From assembly GCF_001625215.2 (NCBI RefSeq), contig NC_030383.2, forward strand, positions 12,722,779-12,786,778: 64,000 nt of DNA, read 5' to 3'. How positions within the stretch are numbered: position 1 is the stretch's first letter; each line of letters starts with the position of its first letter. The stretch comes from Daucus carota subsp. sativus (Eukaryota > Streptophyta > Magnoliopsida > Apiales > Apiaceae). Both the position numbers and the translations under genes were made by a program. Below are positions 24,201-35,176 of the stretch, piece by piece. The notes beneath the pieces are model-generated. The model ran no database searches. It saw only the letters and a list, made by a program, of their open reading frames with translations, and was not told the DNA's origin.

Positions 24201-24677
24201 AATACAATTAACAGCGTGATTTAGATGGATTTCATACATTATTTTGCTACGTTGGAGACTCTAGTGGTTCCGCTGCTCATGTACAAGAGTAAAACCATTC
24301 CGCGAAAACGAGAATAAAGAGATTGATAGTTCGCACAAGGATACAGGAAAGCAAATAGGAATCGTAATTAAAACATAAGATTCTGAAATCGAATCTCCAA
24401 ACTAACAGAATTAAGATCCATCAATGCCACATATCTAATATCAGAAAATCCCCAAAAAAGTGATTTAACAAACCTACATCCTCCTGAATTGTAAACATAT
24501 ACAAACTCCACAAACTCATATAAAAATCCTAAATTAGTGGAAACAACACATTAAAATCACATGAATTAAATAAATTACAGTTGACCTGAATTGTAAGAAG
24601 AGAATTGAGAAAGCTGCAAAACATAGAGGTAGAGAGTGACTTACAGTGTTTTCGTATTGACGCGGATCTATATCCAT
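21260..24677 (-). CDS. LisH-CTLH-CRA domain protein (GID8/RanBPM-like, CTLH E3 complex)
   Basis: Seven exons on the minus strand: 24677-24645, 23373-23235, 22654-22507, 22426-22351, 22263-22152, 22023-21932 and 21304-21260. All are GT-AG and in phase, giving 214 aa. The protein starts MDIDPRQYENT. A LisH dimerisation motif follows (INDDDIHNIVLSYLVHNCYK), then CTLH (LALEGDALKAIELTEQLAPG, HFDLLTLHFVELV) and CRA (TEAVEFARTKLTPFGDVQKY, HLLSSEYRQHVAESLNRAIL). It ends FSLKDFLKS. Such proteins are scaffold subunits of the GID/CTLH ubiquitin ligase. The last exon has only 15 codons. Intron 1 is 1271 bases. If exon 6 is not spliced, the frame stops a few codons later, giving a slightly shorter protein. 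Confidence 0.93.
21420..21475 (-). repeat. Partial duplicate of the exon 6 donor region in intron 6
   Basis: On the minus strand this segment reads gagtgcaggactaggtagct and continues into tttggccttgagtatttttt. It resembles the exon 6 end and intron start of the GID8-like gene near 21905-21945 (gagcaggacaaggtagctct, gagtattgtttttcc). It looks like a local duplication that carried a decayed splice donor. Confidence 0.5.
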
Positions 24678-24907
24678 GGTTGAGCAGCTGCACTAATAAT
24701 TTGCGAGTAGAGGAGAATATATGTGTTGACAAAATTGATCCAGCAGGGATGAATAATATTAATGATGGTGGGATAAGTGATTCCACTGTGATGGTGTAAA
24801 AGCTGGCAATTCAATTATATACCGGATGTTGATAGGACGGGATCGAAAGACAGAGACGTGGTAGTTTTTCATTGTATTACTGGGGTGAATTTATGTATAC
24901 AGTAATT

Positions 24908-25608
24908 AGGGGGTGCACGGGTCGGTTCGGCTCGGTTTCTACCTAAAACCGTTACCGAACCGTGTATTTCGGTTCGGTTCCGTTTTTAGGTAGAAACCGT
25001 AACCGAACCGTTTCAAACGGTTTTTTTCGGTTCGGTTAACCGTTGGTCGGTTTCGGTTTTTTTCCGGTTTATATATGATTAGAAACTACTATACAAATTT
25101 AATACTTTTATTAATTTTAGAAAAATATTTATATACTTATCATATCAATTTTTCTTACTAAAATATATAATTAATATATTGTTGCACATATATATATAAT
25201 ATGTTATATATAATAATATATAATAAATGTTGTATTTTTATTATATATTATATAAACGGTTTGGTTTTTTGGTTAAAACTACTATACAAATTTAATACTT
25301 TATTAATTTTAGAAAAATATTTATATACTTATTATATCAATTTCTCTTACTAAAATATATAATTAATATATTGTAGCACACATATATATAATATGTTATA
25401 TATAATAATAAATGTTATATTTTTATTATATATTATATAAACGGTTCGGTTTTTCGGTTCGGTTTTAGGGGTAAAACCGTAACCGTTACCAAACCGTTAT
25501 ATCGGTTCGGTTCGGTTACGGTTTTTTTCGATTTTTGTCGGTTACGGTTTTTTTCGGTTTGGTTTTTCGGCTCGGTTTCACTTTTCCGGTTTTTTTTGCT
25601 CACCCCTA
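24908..25608. mobile_element. CGGTTCGGTT-rich inverted-repeat element, copy A
   Basis: The 701-bp element starts AGGGGGTGCACGGGTCGGTT and ends with inverted GCTCACCCCTA. It is flanked by ACAGTAATT (24899-24907 and 25609-25617), a perfect 9-bp repeat. The subterminal parts are dense runs of CGGTTCGGTT and its complement. The interior is AT-rich and holds a tandem duplication of about 180 bases (25083-25262 and 25275-25440). It is non-coding and lies about 230 bases upstream of the GID8-like start codon. The superfamily (Mutator or hAT) is not settled. Confidence 0.82.
25083..25440. repeat. Internal tandem duplication in CGGTTCGGTT element
   Basis: Two copies of a segment beginning aaactactatacaaatttaa and running to tattatataaacggtt are separated by a short CGGTT-like linker. 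Confidence 0.85.
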
Positions 25609-25651
25609 ACAGTAATTCAGAGAGGAAATTACTTTTTTTTGTCTGTTAAAA

Positions 25652-26902
25652 GAGGTAATTGCATATCGCGGTCCGTTCAAAAACGATAGAATACTTATAT
25701 TTTAAGAAACTCAACTCGCAGGCTTTATCTTTACTTTTCAAAACCCGTTAACTTCCGTTAACACAGTGCACTCCGTTAAGTCACTGTATATATAATTGCA
25801 ATTCGGATCGCCTAACTTACGTTCAAAAACGATTTTGTACTCATATTTTTGAAAACTCGAATCGCACCACCTATTTTTACAACTCAGAAACGATACGCAC
25901 CCCCTCCATTGAATTCCGTTACCTTTCGTTAAAATACTCCTCCGTCTCAATTTACATGTCCCTTTTGCTTTCTGAGAAATTAAATTGACTAATTTTTTAC
26001 CAACTATTTGAAAATATGTATTTATTAAAATAGACTACATTTAATTTTTGATGATATTTTTTTAAAAAAATTCGATCAATTTTTCCAAACAAAATAATTA
26101 AAATTTATATATTCTAATCAAAAGATAAATTTATGTATTATTTATAATAAATATCACATAATATTTATTTTTTCTATTTAAAATAGTGTATATTTTAAGT
26201 ACTTAATACATATGTCACTAAAAATTTAAAATCATTCAATATGTAAAATTATTTTGACTTTGGCATAACTTAATTAAACAAAAATTTTAAAAAAATATCA
26301 TCAAAAAGTAAATCTAGTCTATTTGTTTTCGCAAATAATAGAGGGTCCGAATTTCGCAAATAATAGAGGTAACTGCAATTCGGACCCCCTATTGTTTACC
26401 TTTATTAAAATAGGCTAGATTTACTATTTGATGATATTTTTTTAAACAAAATTTAGTATATTTTAATATGTAACTTTCTTTTTTCCTAAAATAATAAATA
26501 AATATTTTTTTAATAATTGGTCAAAAATTAGTCAATCTGACTTCTCAAAAAGCAAAAGGGACATGTAAATTGAGACGGAGGAGTATTTTAACGGAAGGTA
26601 ACAGAATTCAACGGAGAGGGTGCATATCTTTCTTGAAATGTAAAGATAGATGGTGCGATTTGGGTTTCCAAAAGTACGGGTACAATATCGTTTTTGAACG
26701 TAAGTTAGGGGGTCCGAATTACAATTATATATAGTGACTTAACGGAGTGCACTGAGTTAACGGAAGTTAACGGCAAGTTAACGGCAGAGGGTGCATCTCG
26801 GTTTTGAGAAGTAGAGATAAGGGGTGCGAGTTGAGTTTCTTAAGGTATAGGTACTCTATCGTTTTTGAACGATACGTAAGGGGTGCAATATGCAATTACA
26901 TC
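25652..26902. mobile_element. Large foldback element with 9-bp target duplication
   Basis: Its ends are GAGGTAATTGCATATCGC and inverted GATGTAATTGCATATTGC. The flanks carry a perfect CTGTTAAAA (25643-25651 and 26903-26911). Both arms, about 285 and 315 bases, hold the same phrases in inverted order (CGTTCAAAAACGAT, TTAACTTCCGTTAAC, CACTCCGTTAAGTCACT). The arms meet in ttaaaaTA-TAttttaa, where a Stowaway-like MITE has been inserted at 25937-26583. The target size suggests a Mutator-type origin. It is non-coding. Confidence 0.85.
25937..26583. mobile_element. Stowaway-like MITE nested at the axis of the foldback
   Basis: The terminal inverted repeats CTCCTCCGTCTCAATTTACA are perfect over more than 25 bases and are flanked by TA on both sides (25935-25936 and 26584-26585). 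The interior is itself largely palindromic, with a small G/C-richer block (about 26340-26396) that repeats the words gaggtaa and tgcaatt of the outer element's end. Confidence 0.85.
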
Positions 26903-27289
26903 CTGTTAAAATAACTTGCGTGTTTTATTTTTAAATAAAATTAATTTAATACATTGGAATTTTATTCCTTTGAACGAAAATCATAACATATCCATACTGT
27001 TATTATGACCGGAATTGGACTATTATAACCTGAATCAGGTATAATGGGTTGAAATAATACTGTGGTTACTGCATTTGTCACAGGAAATAAAACATTATTA
27101 TAAAATTAATTAGTAACACAATGTCCGTGAAATAAAAATACTATTTGAAATTAATCAATTAAAAATAATAATTTCTGTCAATTACAAAACCTACTTAAAA
27201 TTTTGATTTAGGACATTGAAAGTACAAATAATAATTTATATGTAAATATATATAGTTTTTCTATTTTTGTCATTTTTTCCCAGAAAAAA

Positions 27290-27510
27290 AAGAAGCACTT
27301 TCATTAACCAGATAAAATACAAGCGGGACAAACCCCCCGACTCTCATTACAATTGGGTTTGAAAACAAATAACATATTAAAAACAATTTGCTGTTTTGTT
27401 TCCTGATCATTTAACACGAAAAATTCAATTATTCTTAGAGTTAAAAATGAAATCAAAAATATTCGAAGGGACCAGATTGTACCATCATCCCAGGAAAGCA
27501 GGATCATCAT
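27290..27510 (-). repeat. Dispersed repeat related to 60640-60860
   Basis: It shares ordered phrases with the later copy: cgggacaaacccc, tacaatt-gg, ttttgttt-c-gatc-tttaacac, and attc-tattctt. Both begin beside an A/T-rich tract and have the same orientation. This may be the decayed 3' part of a non-LTR element. Confidence 0.4.
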
Positions 27511-28646
27511 AATTGATCGTTTTTCTCATTTTGTTGTTTATCATGTTTGGAAGTATAGATATGCGGGATTTTCATGGTGTTAATTCAGTTGGGATTAAAA
27601 TTCACAGGACTTTTTTGGTGTTAATTCAGAATAAAGGTTTTCATGATAATGCATTTATGGTCGATTACTTGAATCAAAATTGAAGGATTATAATATGTAC
27701 ATATTTGTCGAAAAATCGTTTGGTTGTCAGTCAAGAAGGAAAAATTCAAGCGTGAGATTTTTTTTTTTTTTGGATGGAGATAATTCAATAAACAACAGTC
27801 ATACGACATCTACAAAATGATCGAGTCGAACAAGCATAGGATAGATTAACACACATGTCTTCATATCCAAGATGAGACAAATAAGCGATGCTGAAATTAA
27901 CGATGGTATATTTATAGATCCTTGCTCTGCGTTCACCATCTTTTTCGAAAAATCTGTTTGAGCTATCAACTACAAATGCAATCCTCAAAAGATTTTTATC
28001 GATAAATTCAAACCAACTCTCACAAAAGAAGGAGAGAAAAATCACACACTCTCGTCAAGGAGAGAGATCAAACTATAATTATAACAGATGAGCGAAAATT
28101 CAACATCAAACTAAAACGATTAGATATGCACCACGAACCTACCTTTAGGAGATAATCGGTCAACTCACAAATCCAGAAGCTCTCTAAAAACGAATAAGGA
28201 ACGAAAATCGAAAGTTTCGGTAATATAGGTCTTATAAAACTTTGCCAAAAGAAGAGATTTATTAAAAAATCAATGAAACAATGATATAAATTAAATAACC
28301 AAATTATTGTCTTTATCCTTATTATATAAGGATATAAATCACTCTTTTTCTTTCTTTCTTTTTTCTTTTTCGTCAGGAAATCTACTCACTCTTAAGTCTT
28401 GAAACACTTACAAGCATTTTTCTGATAAAACAAAAATTCTCATCGGAGGCCCATTGAACCGAATTCCCTCCACGTTTCACATAAGCTGAGTCTAGATATT
28501 ACTCACCTTCAAACTTCCACCACCACCACAAAACCCGAACTCAAATATTATCCAAATCCAAATGAATTTAATATTTAATAATTAATAATACTATCACTCA
28601 ATTTTCTTCAAAAAAACACAAGCAGCTCCAAAATGCTTACACACAT

Positions 28647-28712
28647 TTCCTGTATCTAACACTTTAACTACACATTTATATCCTGTATCTAACACTTTAA
28701 CTACACATTTAT
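28647..28712 (+). repeat. 33-bp tandem duplication just before the LON-domain start codon
   Basis: The phrase ctgtatctaacactttaact, continuing acacatttata, occurs twice head to tail. The second copy ends 8 bases before the ATG at 28720. It lies in the presumed 5' UTR or core promoter. Confidence 0.9.
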
Positions 28713-28719
28713 ATCATCA

Positions 28720-29544
28720 ATGGCTCTTCCCCAGCTCCTTCCTTCTCACTCTTCATCTCCTTACTTAAAATCCACTCAACAAAACCCTAGATTTCTCTTC
28801 TCGTCGCCGCCGTCAATTCTCCTCCGGCGCCGGAAACCTAACCCCCTCCGCTGCTCCGCCTCCTCTTTCTCGGAAAAACACCGCGCTAATTCCCCTACAA
28901 ACGACGTCGTTGAGCTGCCTTTGTTTCCGTTACCGCTCGTGCTCTTCCCCGGCGCCATTTTACCTTTGCAAATCTTCGAATACAGATACAGAATGATGAT
29001 GCACACTCTTTTGCAAACTGATCTTCGATTCGGCGTTATTTACACTGACGCCGCTACTGGAACCGCCGATGTCGGTTGCGTAGGCGAGGTTATCAAGCAC
29101 GAGAAGCTCGTCGATGATCGGTTTTTTCTGATTTGTAAGGGCCAGGAGAGGTTTCGCGTGACAAAGCTAGTGAGGACTAAGCCTTATTTAGTTGCGGAGG
29201 TGAATTGGTTAGAGGATAGGCCGAAAGAAGGGGAGGAGGATTTGGAGGCGTGTGCGAATGAAGTGGAGAATTATATGAAAGATGTGATTAGGTTATCGAA
29301 TCGTTTGAATGGAAAACCGGAGAAAGAGGCACAGGATTTGAGAAGGAATTTGTTTCCAACTCCGTTTTCGTTTTTCGTGGGAAGTACATTTGAAGGTGCA
29401 CCTAGAGAGCAACAGGCATTGTTGGAACTGGAGGATACTGCAATGAGGTTGAAGAGGGAGAAGGAGACGTTGAGAAATACGCTTAATTATTTGACTGCTG
29501 CATCTGCTGTCAAAGATGTATTTCCTTCTTCAGGAAAGGATTGA
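28720..29544 (+). CDS. Plastid-targeted LON N-terminal domain protein
   Basis: Single-exon gene, 274 aa. The first 45-50 residues are rich in Ser, Pro and Arg and poor in acids (MALPQLLPSHSSSPYLKS), as in a chloroplast transit peptide. Residues about 65-265 form a LON substrate-binding domain: ELPLFPLPLVLFPGAILPLQ, IFEYRYRMMM, FGVIYTD, then VGCVGEVIKHEKLVDDRFFL and the helical C-terminus. No AAA+ ATPase or Ser-Lys protease domain follows, and the stop is natural, so it is a stand-alone LON-domain protein as in Arabidopsis At1g19740/At1g75460 (family recalled, not searched). The molecular role is unproved; substrate recognition in plastids is an inference. Confidence 0.94.
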   Translation: MALPQLLPSHSSSPYLKSTQQNPRFLFSSPPSILLRRRKPNPLRCSASSFSEKHRANSPTNDVVELPLFPLPLVLFPGAILPLQIFEYRYRMMMHTLLQTDLRFGVIYTDAATGTADVGCVGEVIKHEKLVDDRFFLICKGQERFRVTKLVRTKPYLVAEVNWLEDRPKEGEEDLEACANEVENYMKDVIRLSNRLNGKPEKEAQDLRRNLFPTPFSFFVGSTFEGAPREQQALLELEDTAMRLKREKETLRNTLNYLTAASAVKDVFPSSGKD

Positions 29545-30373
29545 TAAGTAGGTATTGTTGTTCGAACTTGTTATGATTTTATACATGATAATTATTATGA
29601 ATTTAAATTTGTTCTGCGAGATATAATTATACTTATAGGTGTGGATGTGGATTGCGATAATTGATTGCGTCTTTTTGCTAACAGTGTGAGGTTCTGCTTA
29701 GTGTTTGGTGGAGCTTGAGAATATTTAGCATTGACACTTGTTGAGACCTGAAATAGTGTTTAAAATATTTGGCCTCAGTTGGTATAGTTATGTGAGAAGC
29801 ACCTGACCAGCAAAAAAACCTGAGATGACAAAAACGAGAATTGTGTAATATTAGGGAATCAAATTACTTGGATACATATATGCTTTGATTTTTTAAACTG
29901 CAGTGTCCAGTGGAACTGAACAAGCACTAGAACACAGTAATCTACTGATATGTGTATGAATTTGAGAAACTGAAGTTTGTGCACTGCAAGCATAGTAAAA
30001 TACTCATAATGATAATACTATATCTTACCTAGTAAATGAACATATATCTTGATTTTATAGAAATCTTTAGATCAGATTACATCATGCAGGTTCCAGTCTT
30101 CTGCATTTAGAATTTTAATTAAATGTCTTTTGGACATCGGTTTTGGGGAAAATTATTTGGTTAATACTACTGTCAGAATTCAGTATATGCACTTTCAAAT
30201 AAAGGCACCCAAACATATCTAGTTGAATAGAGGATTTGATAATGTAATTATACATGTGAACATTTGCTGAGAGAGGAAGAGGGAGAGGGATGGGAGTATG
30301 GGACAGAGTGAAGGGCAGAAATTTGAAGTTGGAACCATGCAAGAAGGTTTCTTCACTTGACATGAGACTAAGA
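29545..30373. other. 3' flank of the LON-domain gene
   Basis: AT-rich, with no gene recognised. It contains the likely 3' UTR. Confidence 0.45.
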
Positions 30374-30681
30374 GCCTTTTTGGCGGGGCTTTGGCCCCCG
30401 GCTTAAAGCTATTCTCAACTTTAAGATGAAAAATGTCTGTGACTTACGGTTAAAAGTAAGTATCAGAAACTGACTTAAAGTCAGAAGTTGGTAGGATGCA
30501 CTTTTTTAAACAACTTGTTTTTTTAAAAAAATTAATAAAATAACTAACCTATTAAATATATATTTATTATTATATTTTTATTAAGTTATAAGTCATCTAT
30601 AATACAAAATTACCCAAACAGACAATTTAAGCTACCCACTTGTCATTATAAGTCATAATTTTAAACTCACCCAAACGGGTC
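30374..30681. mobile_element. MITE candidate with GTTTGG-type ends, copy 1
   Basis: Left end GCCTTTTTGGCGGGGCTTTG and inverted right end GACCCGTTTGGGTGAGTTTA are flanked by CTAAGA (30368-30373 and 30682-30687). The interior has AAGTCATAA and ACTTAAAGTC phrases in both orientations. Relatives are at 60125 and 61848. Confidence 0.6.
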
Positions 30682-31197
30682 CTAAGACTGAAGTCCGAGG
30701 TAGGTCTAGTGCTCATTTTATAAAAGCATAGTATATTAGTAGGCATGATAATGAAAAATGGTTTTACTTAGTTGTTTGCTTATCTTCAAAAATAAAATAG
30801 AAAATAAATCTACTTGGACAGTTACAGGATTCTTTAAATATATGCTGTATCTACTATCTTATGTAAGCTTTCATAAATTTTATTAATGAGCTAGCTATTA
30901 GTTAATAGAGTGGTAAAAATGTACAATTCCTTACTCTGTTTATCTTGTATGATGAGCAAGTTAGTTTTCTATACATGGCTGCTAAATATATACATTAAGT
31001 TATCTAAGTATACTAACTGTTCCTTTATATAACTATCTGGTTGGTACTCTGTAGTCTGTACTAGCAAGGACGAGTGGTAGATAGCAGCATGTCTTTTACT
31101 GCCAATAGTATTAGGAAGGAGATTTAGATTTATAGATAACATTATGCCTTCTACTACCCATAAGGACTATTGTAAGGGCACCTAGGGCTGCTTTCCA

Positions 31198-31384
31198 GTG
31201 TTCTAAAAATCGGTCTAGGCGGCCGCCTAGGCGGTGCCTAGGCGCTAGGCGGCACCAAAACGCCCCGATTCAGTCCTAGGCGGCGAATTAGGCGTTTTTT
31301 TCAAAAATCGGTTCTAGGCGGTCAAAATCCCGCCTAGGTGGTCCACATCCCGCCTAGGCGGTCTAGGCGGTCTGGAACATTGCT
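31198..31384. repeat. CCTAGGCGG-rich palindromic repeat
   Basis: About 190 bases contain around ten copies of CTAGGCGG or CCGCCTAGG. The ends GTGTTCTAAAAATCGG and inverted TGTTCCAGACCG are loosely complementary. GC content is far above its surroundings. Similar repeats occur widely in plant genomes, but no class is assigned here. Confidence 0.75.
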
Positions 31385-31679
31385 GTTTTCTAATGAATAT
31401 GATGTCTACTCTTTGACTATTCTAACTAGCTTAGCACCTGCCCTTCTGATAATTTCTGGCTATAAGTATATTTTTGGTTTATATAGTTGAGAGACCCAAA
31501 ATATCACTGCAAACATAGAAACACTTTTATCGCTTTGTATACCTATTACCTATAATATTTGATTGAAATTTCTGCTGCAGCAACTCTACAAAATCAATTT
31601 CACCATGTTGGAATGCCAGAATGATTTTAATAATTATCTTAAGAGCTTAACATGATCATTATTCTTTAGTGTTTGCATC

Positions 31680-31737
31680 TGTGTTTGGTTAGATATATTG
31701 GAATGGGTGAGACTGAATGAAAATTTGTGATTACGTT

Positions 31738-31769
<32 letters not shown>

Positions 31770-33700
31770 TGTGTGTTAATTATCTGATAATCGCGATCAT
31801 CTTCATCACACTTACACAAATCATCACCATTGACAACAGAATAGTAGAGAAAGAAAGTGTATAGAAAGTATATTTACAACTACTGAAATGTAAACAAGCT
31901 CTAATGTGTTTTATATACAAGCTGGAATGTAACTAACTTTCTAACTGATTGTGCTGACATGGAAATCTCTGGAACTATCCGAACTGATTGTGCTGACATG
32001 GAAATCTCTGGAACTATCCGATGACTAAGATGAAATAGAACAGTGAGTAAAGTGGATATTAATCAACATTATCCATTCCATTCCTACATTGTTCTGTTCT
32101 CAGAATCATACAAGAGTGCAATACCTCACAAAATAATGCTCTTTCTGTGTTTCTTGATCCCTAACAAAATAAAATAACGATCGTTGGTGTCTTGTACTGG
32201 TATTTTTCCTGTGTTGTGAGGAAATTTTAGCTCACTTACAGTAATATCTTCAACATTGTTCATTCATCACTATATTCCGACTTCAAATCTTGAATTTACT
32301 CGTCCTCTTCACACCTCAATGCAATTCTAGTTGACCAAACACAACATTGGTTCACCACCCCCATCTCCTAACACTCGTTGGCTGCAACTCTATTTTCCAA
32401 CGTAGTATGTGTATGACATATACACCACTCTTTAGTGTTTACACAACTGATTGCAAAGAGATTAAATACTCCAGTTATAGGTGTTTCAGGGAAAGGGGAT
32501 AAGACAGAAGAGCTGAGATTAGTAGGGAACAAATAATTACAACTAGTGAAAGTATATGTTATATGAACCGAGGAAAGCAAAATGAATTCTGAGTCTAATA
32601 ACCTAATGGCCCAGGGAATGACGGTGTTGGGCTCCCTTCAAGGTTTCAGTGTATAATAAAGAATCAAATGGTCCTTGGGTCATTACCCATTTTGGTATTA
32701 AGTGGGGATAAATGGCCATGACCACCAATTGCTTCTGCCCAAAATTATAAGGAAAATGGGCCTCACATACTTAAACTATTCATGCACACCACAGGAAAAT
32801 AGGCATCGATTCAATTATTTCAAATTTACAACCATATACGGGCATCTAGTCATATCATCGATCAATTTTTAATATGAAATATAAGAGCAAGCCCAATGCA
32901 ATTCTCTATTTTCAATCCATAAAATATTATATATTAATGATTAACTAAAATATTGGGGATCAAAAAGTTATTTTGTTCCAACGGTGTTTCCTATTTGATT
33001 CCCTATATTTTAAATTTATATATGCAACTGAAGGAGAGAGAGAGGTTGCAGTAGAAAATAAGAGGAGATTTGAGCTGATGATGACATGAAGCATACAAGG
33101 GTTGCTTTTTCATCCCTCAATTAAGAGGTTGAACTTTCTCTCATCTAGAATTAATTAATAGGGATAAGGTGTTGCGTTGGAGGAGCTTTTTTTTATTCTC
33201 AATCCTCAAATCTTGTCCATTGAGATCAAATATATATACGGAATGAGTAATTGGAGTTGCTCTAAGCTCTTGTATATTCTCAAAAGTTTGGGAGGGTTGT
33301 AAAAAGGATAGTTCAAATGTTTTTCAAAAATCAAAATGGCGTAGAATAAAAAAATCGACAAGAATAATCAAGTTTGAGACCTTCATCCAAGGAAGCTGGA
33401 CGTCTGAAGTGCAACCATGTTTAACTGTATCTGACGAGACCTGTGTTTGTCTCACAATCATTCATATTGCCCGTCTCTTTCAACCCGAGGGACTTGGGCC
33501 TATATTCCATTTTGTTTCCATATTAATCGAACAATTAACTCACTTTCGTTGAATTCACACTGAATAAAAGACCTGATCCAGAAAGAAATGTGCAAAAGAT
33601 GAGAATAACCGAATGTATGAAGAGAGGAACAGCTGGCTGCTTTTTATCTTGTGCAATTCTGGCCACATACTTGTCTAACTTTTTTTTTTTTTTTTTTTTG
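31680..33700 (+). repeat. Dispersed repeat copy B (related to 14218-15650)
   Basis: Same order of phrases as copy A, with extra material at 31720-32080 including a (GA)n run near 31750 and a 38-bp tandem duplication (gaactgattgtgctgacatg, 31944-32020). A long poly-T tract (33680-33699) closes it. No coding frame or terminal repeat is clear. Confidence 0.65.
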
Positions 33701-33882
33701 TGATGGATCATCTTTTATACAGTAGGAAATTCAAATGGAGACAGAATATTGAATTATGGTAAAAGTGTTAAATTCTTCTTATCGGGTATCGATCTTTCCA
33801 CAAACTCATCGTCTAGCTTTATGCGTTTTGTGTTTCAGTGCTTCACAACAGTATTTCAATATATGTGACGCTTTCACTTTGA

Positions 33883-34042
33883 GCACGTACTTTTAAGTGT
33901 TTTGACCGAGTAGTTAAAATTATTATTTTTTAGATTTTCTTTTTTTTATATAAAAATATATAATCAAAATCTTAATTCACAAAAAAAATCAATCAAAAAT
34001 AATAATTTTTACTATCCGGTCAACTCACCTAAAGATATGTGC
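33883..34042. repeat. Short palindromic MITE candidate
   Basis: The arm GCACGTACTTTTAAGTG...TTTTGACCGAGTAGT is mirrored imperfectly by ACTATCCGGTCAACTCACCT...ATATGTGC. It is about 160 bp, with an A/T-rich centre. No target duplication is resolved. Confidence 0.5.
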
Positions 34043-34107
34043 CAAAAGTCAAAACATCAAATATTAAAAAACAGTGGGAGTATTGTATTTACGAGATTAT
34101 GCCAATA

Positions 34108-34409
34108 CTCCTTCCGTCTCAATTTATAGGTCCATTTTGGAATAAACACGCATATTAAGAAAATAGTTGGTAAGATATAACTTTATCTCATGTATTATTA
34201 ATTAGTACATTGATAAGGGAGAATATTGTTGAGCTTGAAAAAAATCACAATATATATAAAATTTTGGTGCATTGAGAAATGAGAATAATGTTGAGTTTCA
34301 AAAAATTCATAATTAATATAAAGATAAATTTATATTGAAAAGAGAGAGTGACAAGTATTTTGGGTCAATTTTTTTTTCGAAAGGGACCTATAAATTGAGA
34401 CGGAGGAGG
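34108..34409. mobile_element. Stowaway-like MITE upstream of the thioredoxin gene
   Basis: Ends CTCCTTCCGTCTCAATTTAT and inverted CCTCCTCCGTCTCAATTTAT are flanked by TA. It is 302 bp, AT-rich and non-coding. Confidence 0.78.
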
Positions 34410-34613
34410 TAAATTATTTAATTTTTTTCATTTGTTTGTGATAAAAAAACGGATTATATTGCTGTTGAAGATGACCAACATAATTGACACATAACGACTC
34501 GCATTACCAATCATCTTACTTGAATGTGTGATGTAATCTCAGAAATAATTTTTGTTTATAAAAAGTTCTCCACCTTACCTTTTATACTACAAAATATCGA
34601 TGAGTATATATTA

Positions 34614-34864
34614 CTCCCTCCGTCCCATTTAATTGTATACGTTTCTTTTCAACTGCTCGACACGCATTTCAATGCTCTTATAAAACATAGTTCCGTAACT
34701 TATTTTTGAAATTTTCTTTTTCTGAATAAAAATATAACATTCAAACTTTAATTCAGAAAAAGAAATTTTTAAAAATAAATTACACAACTACATTTTACAG
34801 GAGCATTAAAGTCCGTGCCGCGTCCCCGTCCCCCAATGTATACTACTCAGGGGGACGGAGGGAG
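34614..34864. mobile_element. Stowaway-like MITE in the thioredoxin promoter region
   Basis: Ends CTCCCTCCGTCCC and inverted CTCCCTCCGTCCCC are flanked by TA. At 251 bp, it lies about 310 bases before the thioredoxin start codon and 210 before its TATA box. Confidence 0.8.
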
Positions 34865-35075
34865 TAGTTGTTAATATTTTGTGGAAAACGTGTGCTTAAA
34901 TCGTAAAGCTGCATCATGCGGTTTGAGCTGACGCGATGCGGCCGTAATTTGTATACTCGTCCCGCGCCACGTTCTTACAGGCTTCATGAGTCTTCAACTC
35001 ACCGAATAATAGAATGACGTAGGGCATTACGTTTCGGATGTAATTTTTGTAGTCTTGCAGAATGTATAGTAGCCC

Positions 35076-35083
35076 TATAAATA
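35076..35083 (+). promoter_or_regulatory. TATA box of the thioredoxin gene
   Basis: TATAAATA is a good plant TATA match and lies 101 bases before the ATG at 35177. Confidence 0.55.
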
Positions 35084-35176
35084 GAACAGACCACAGGAGG
35101 TTCTGAATCGAAGCTAACAAAACATTTTCAAAAATATTTTGTATTAACAACAAAACAACATTTATTAATCATAAAC

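Larger units (their letters stand above)
26912..28719. other. Intergenic region before the LON-domain gene
   Basis: AT-rich. Around 27290-27510 lies a segment related to 60640-60860 (listed as a repeat). Sequence from about 27760 to 28240 has a poly-T start and short open frames without domain matches; it may be an old retroelement. Confidence 0.45.
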
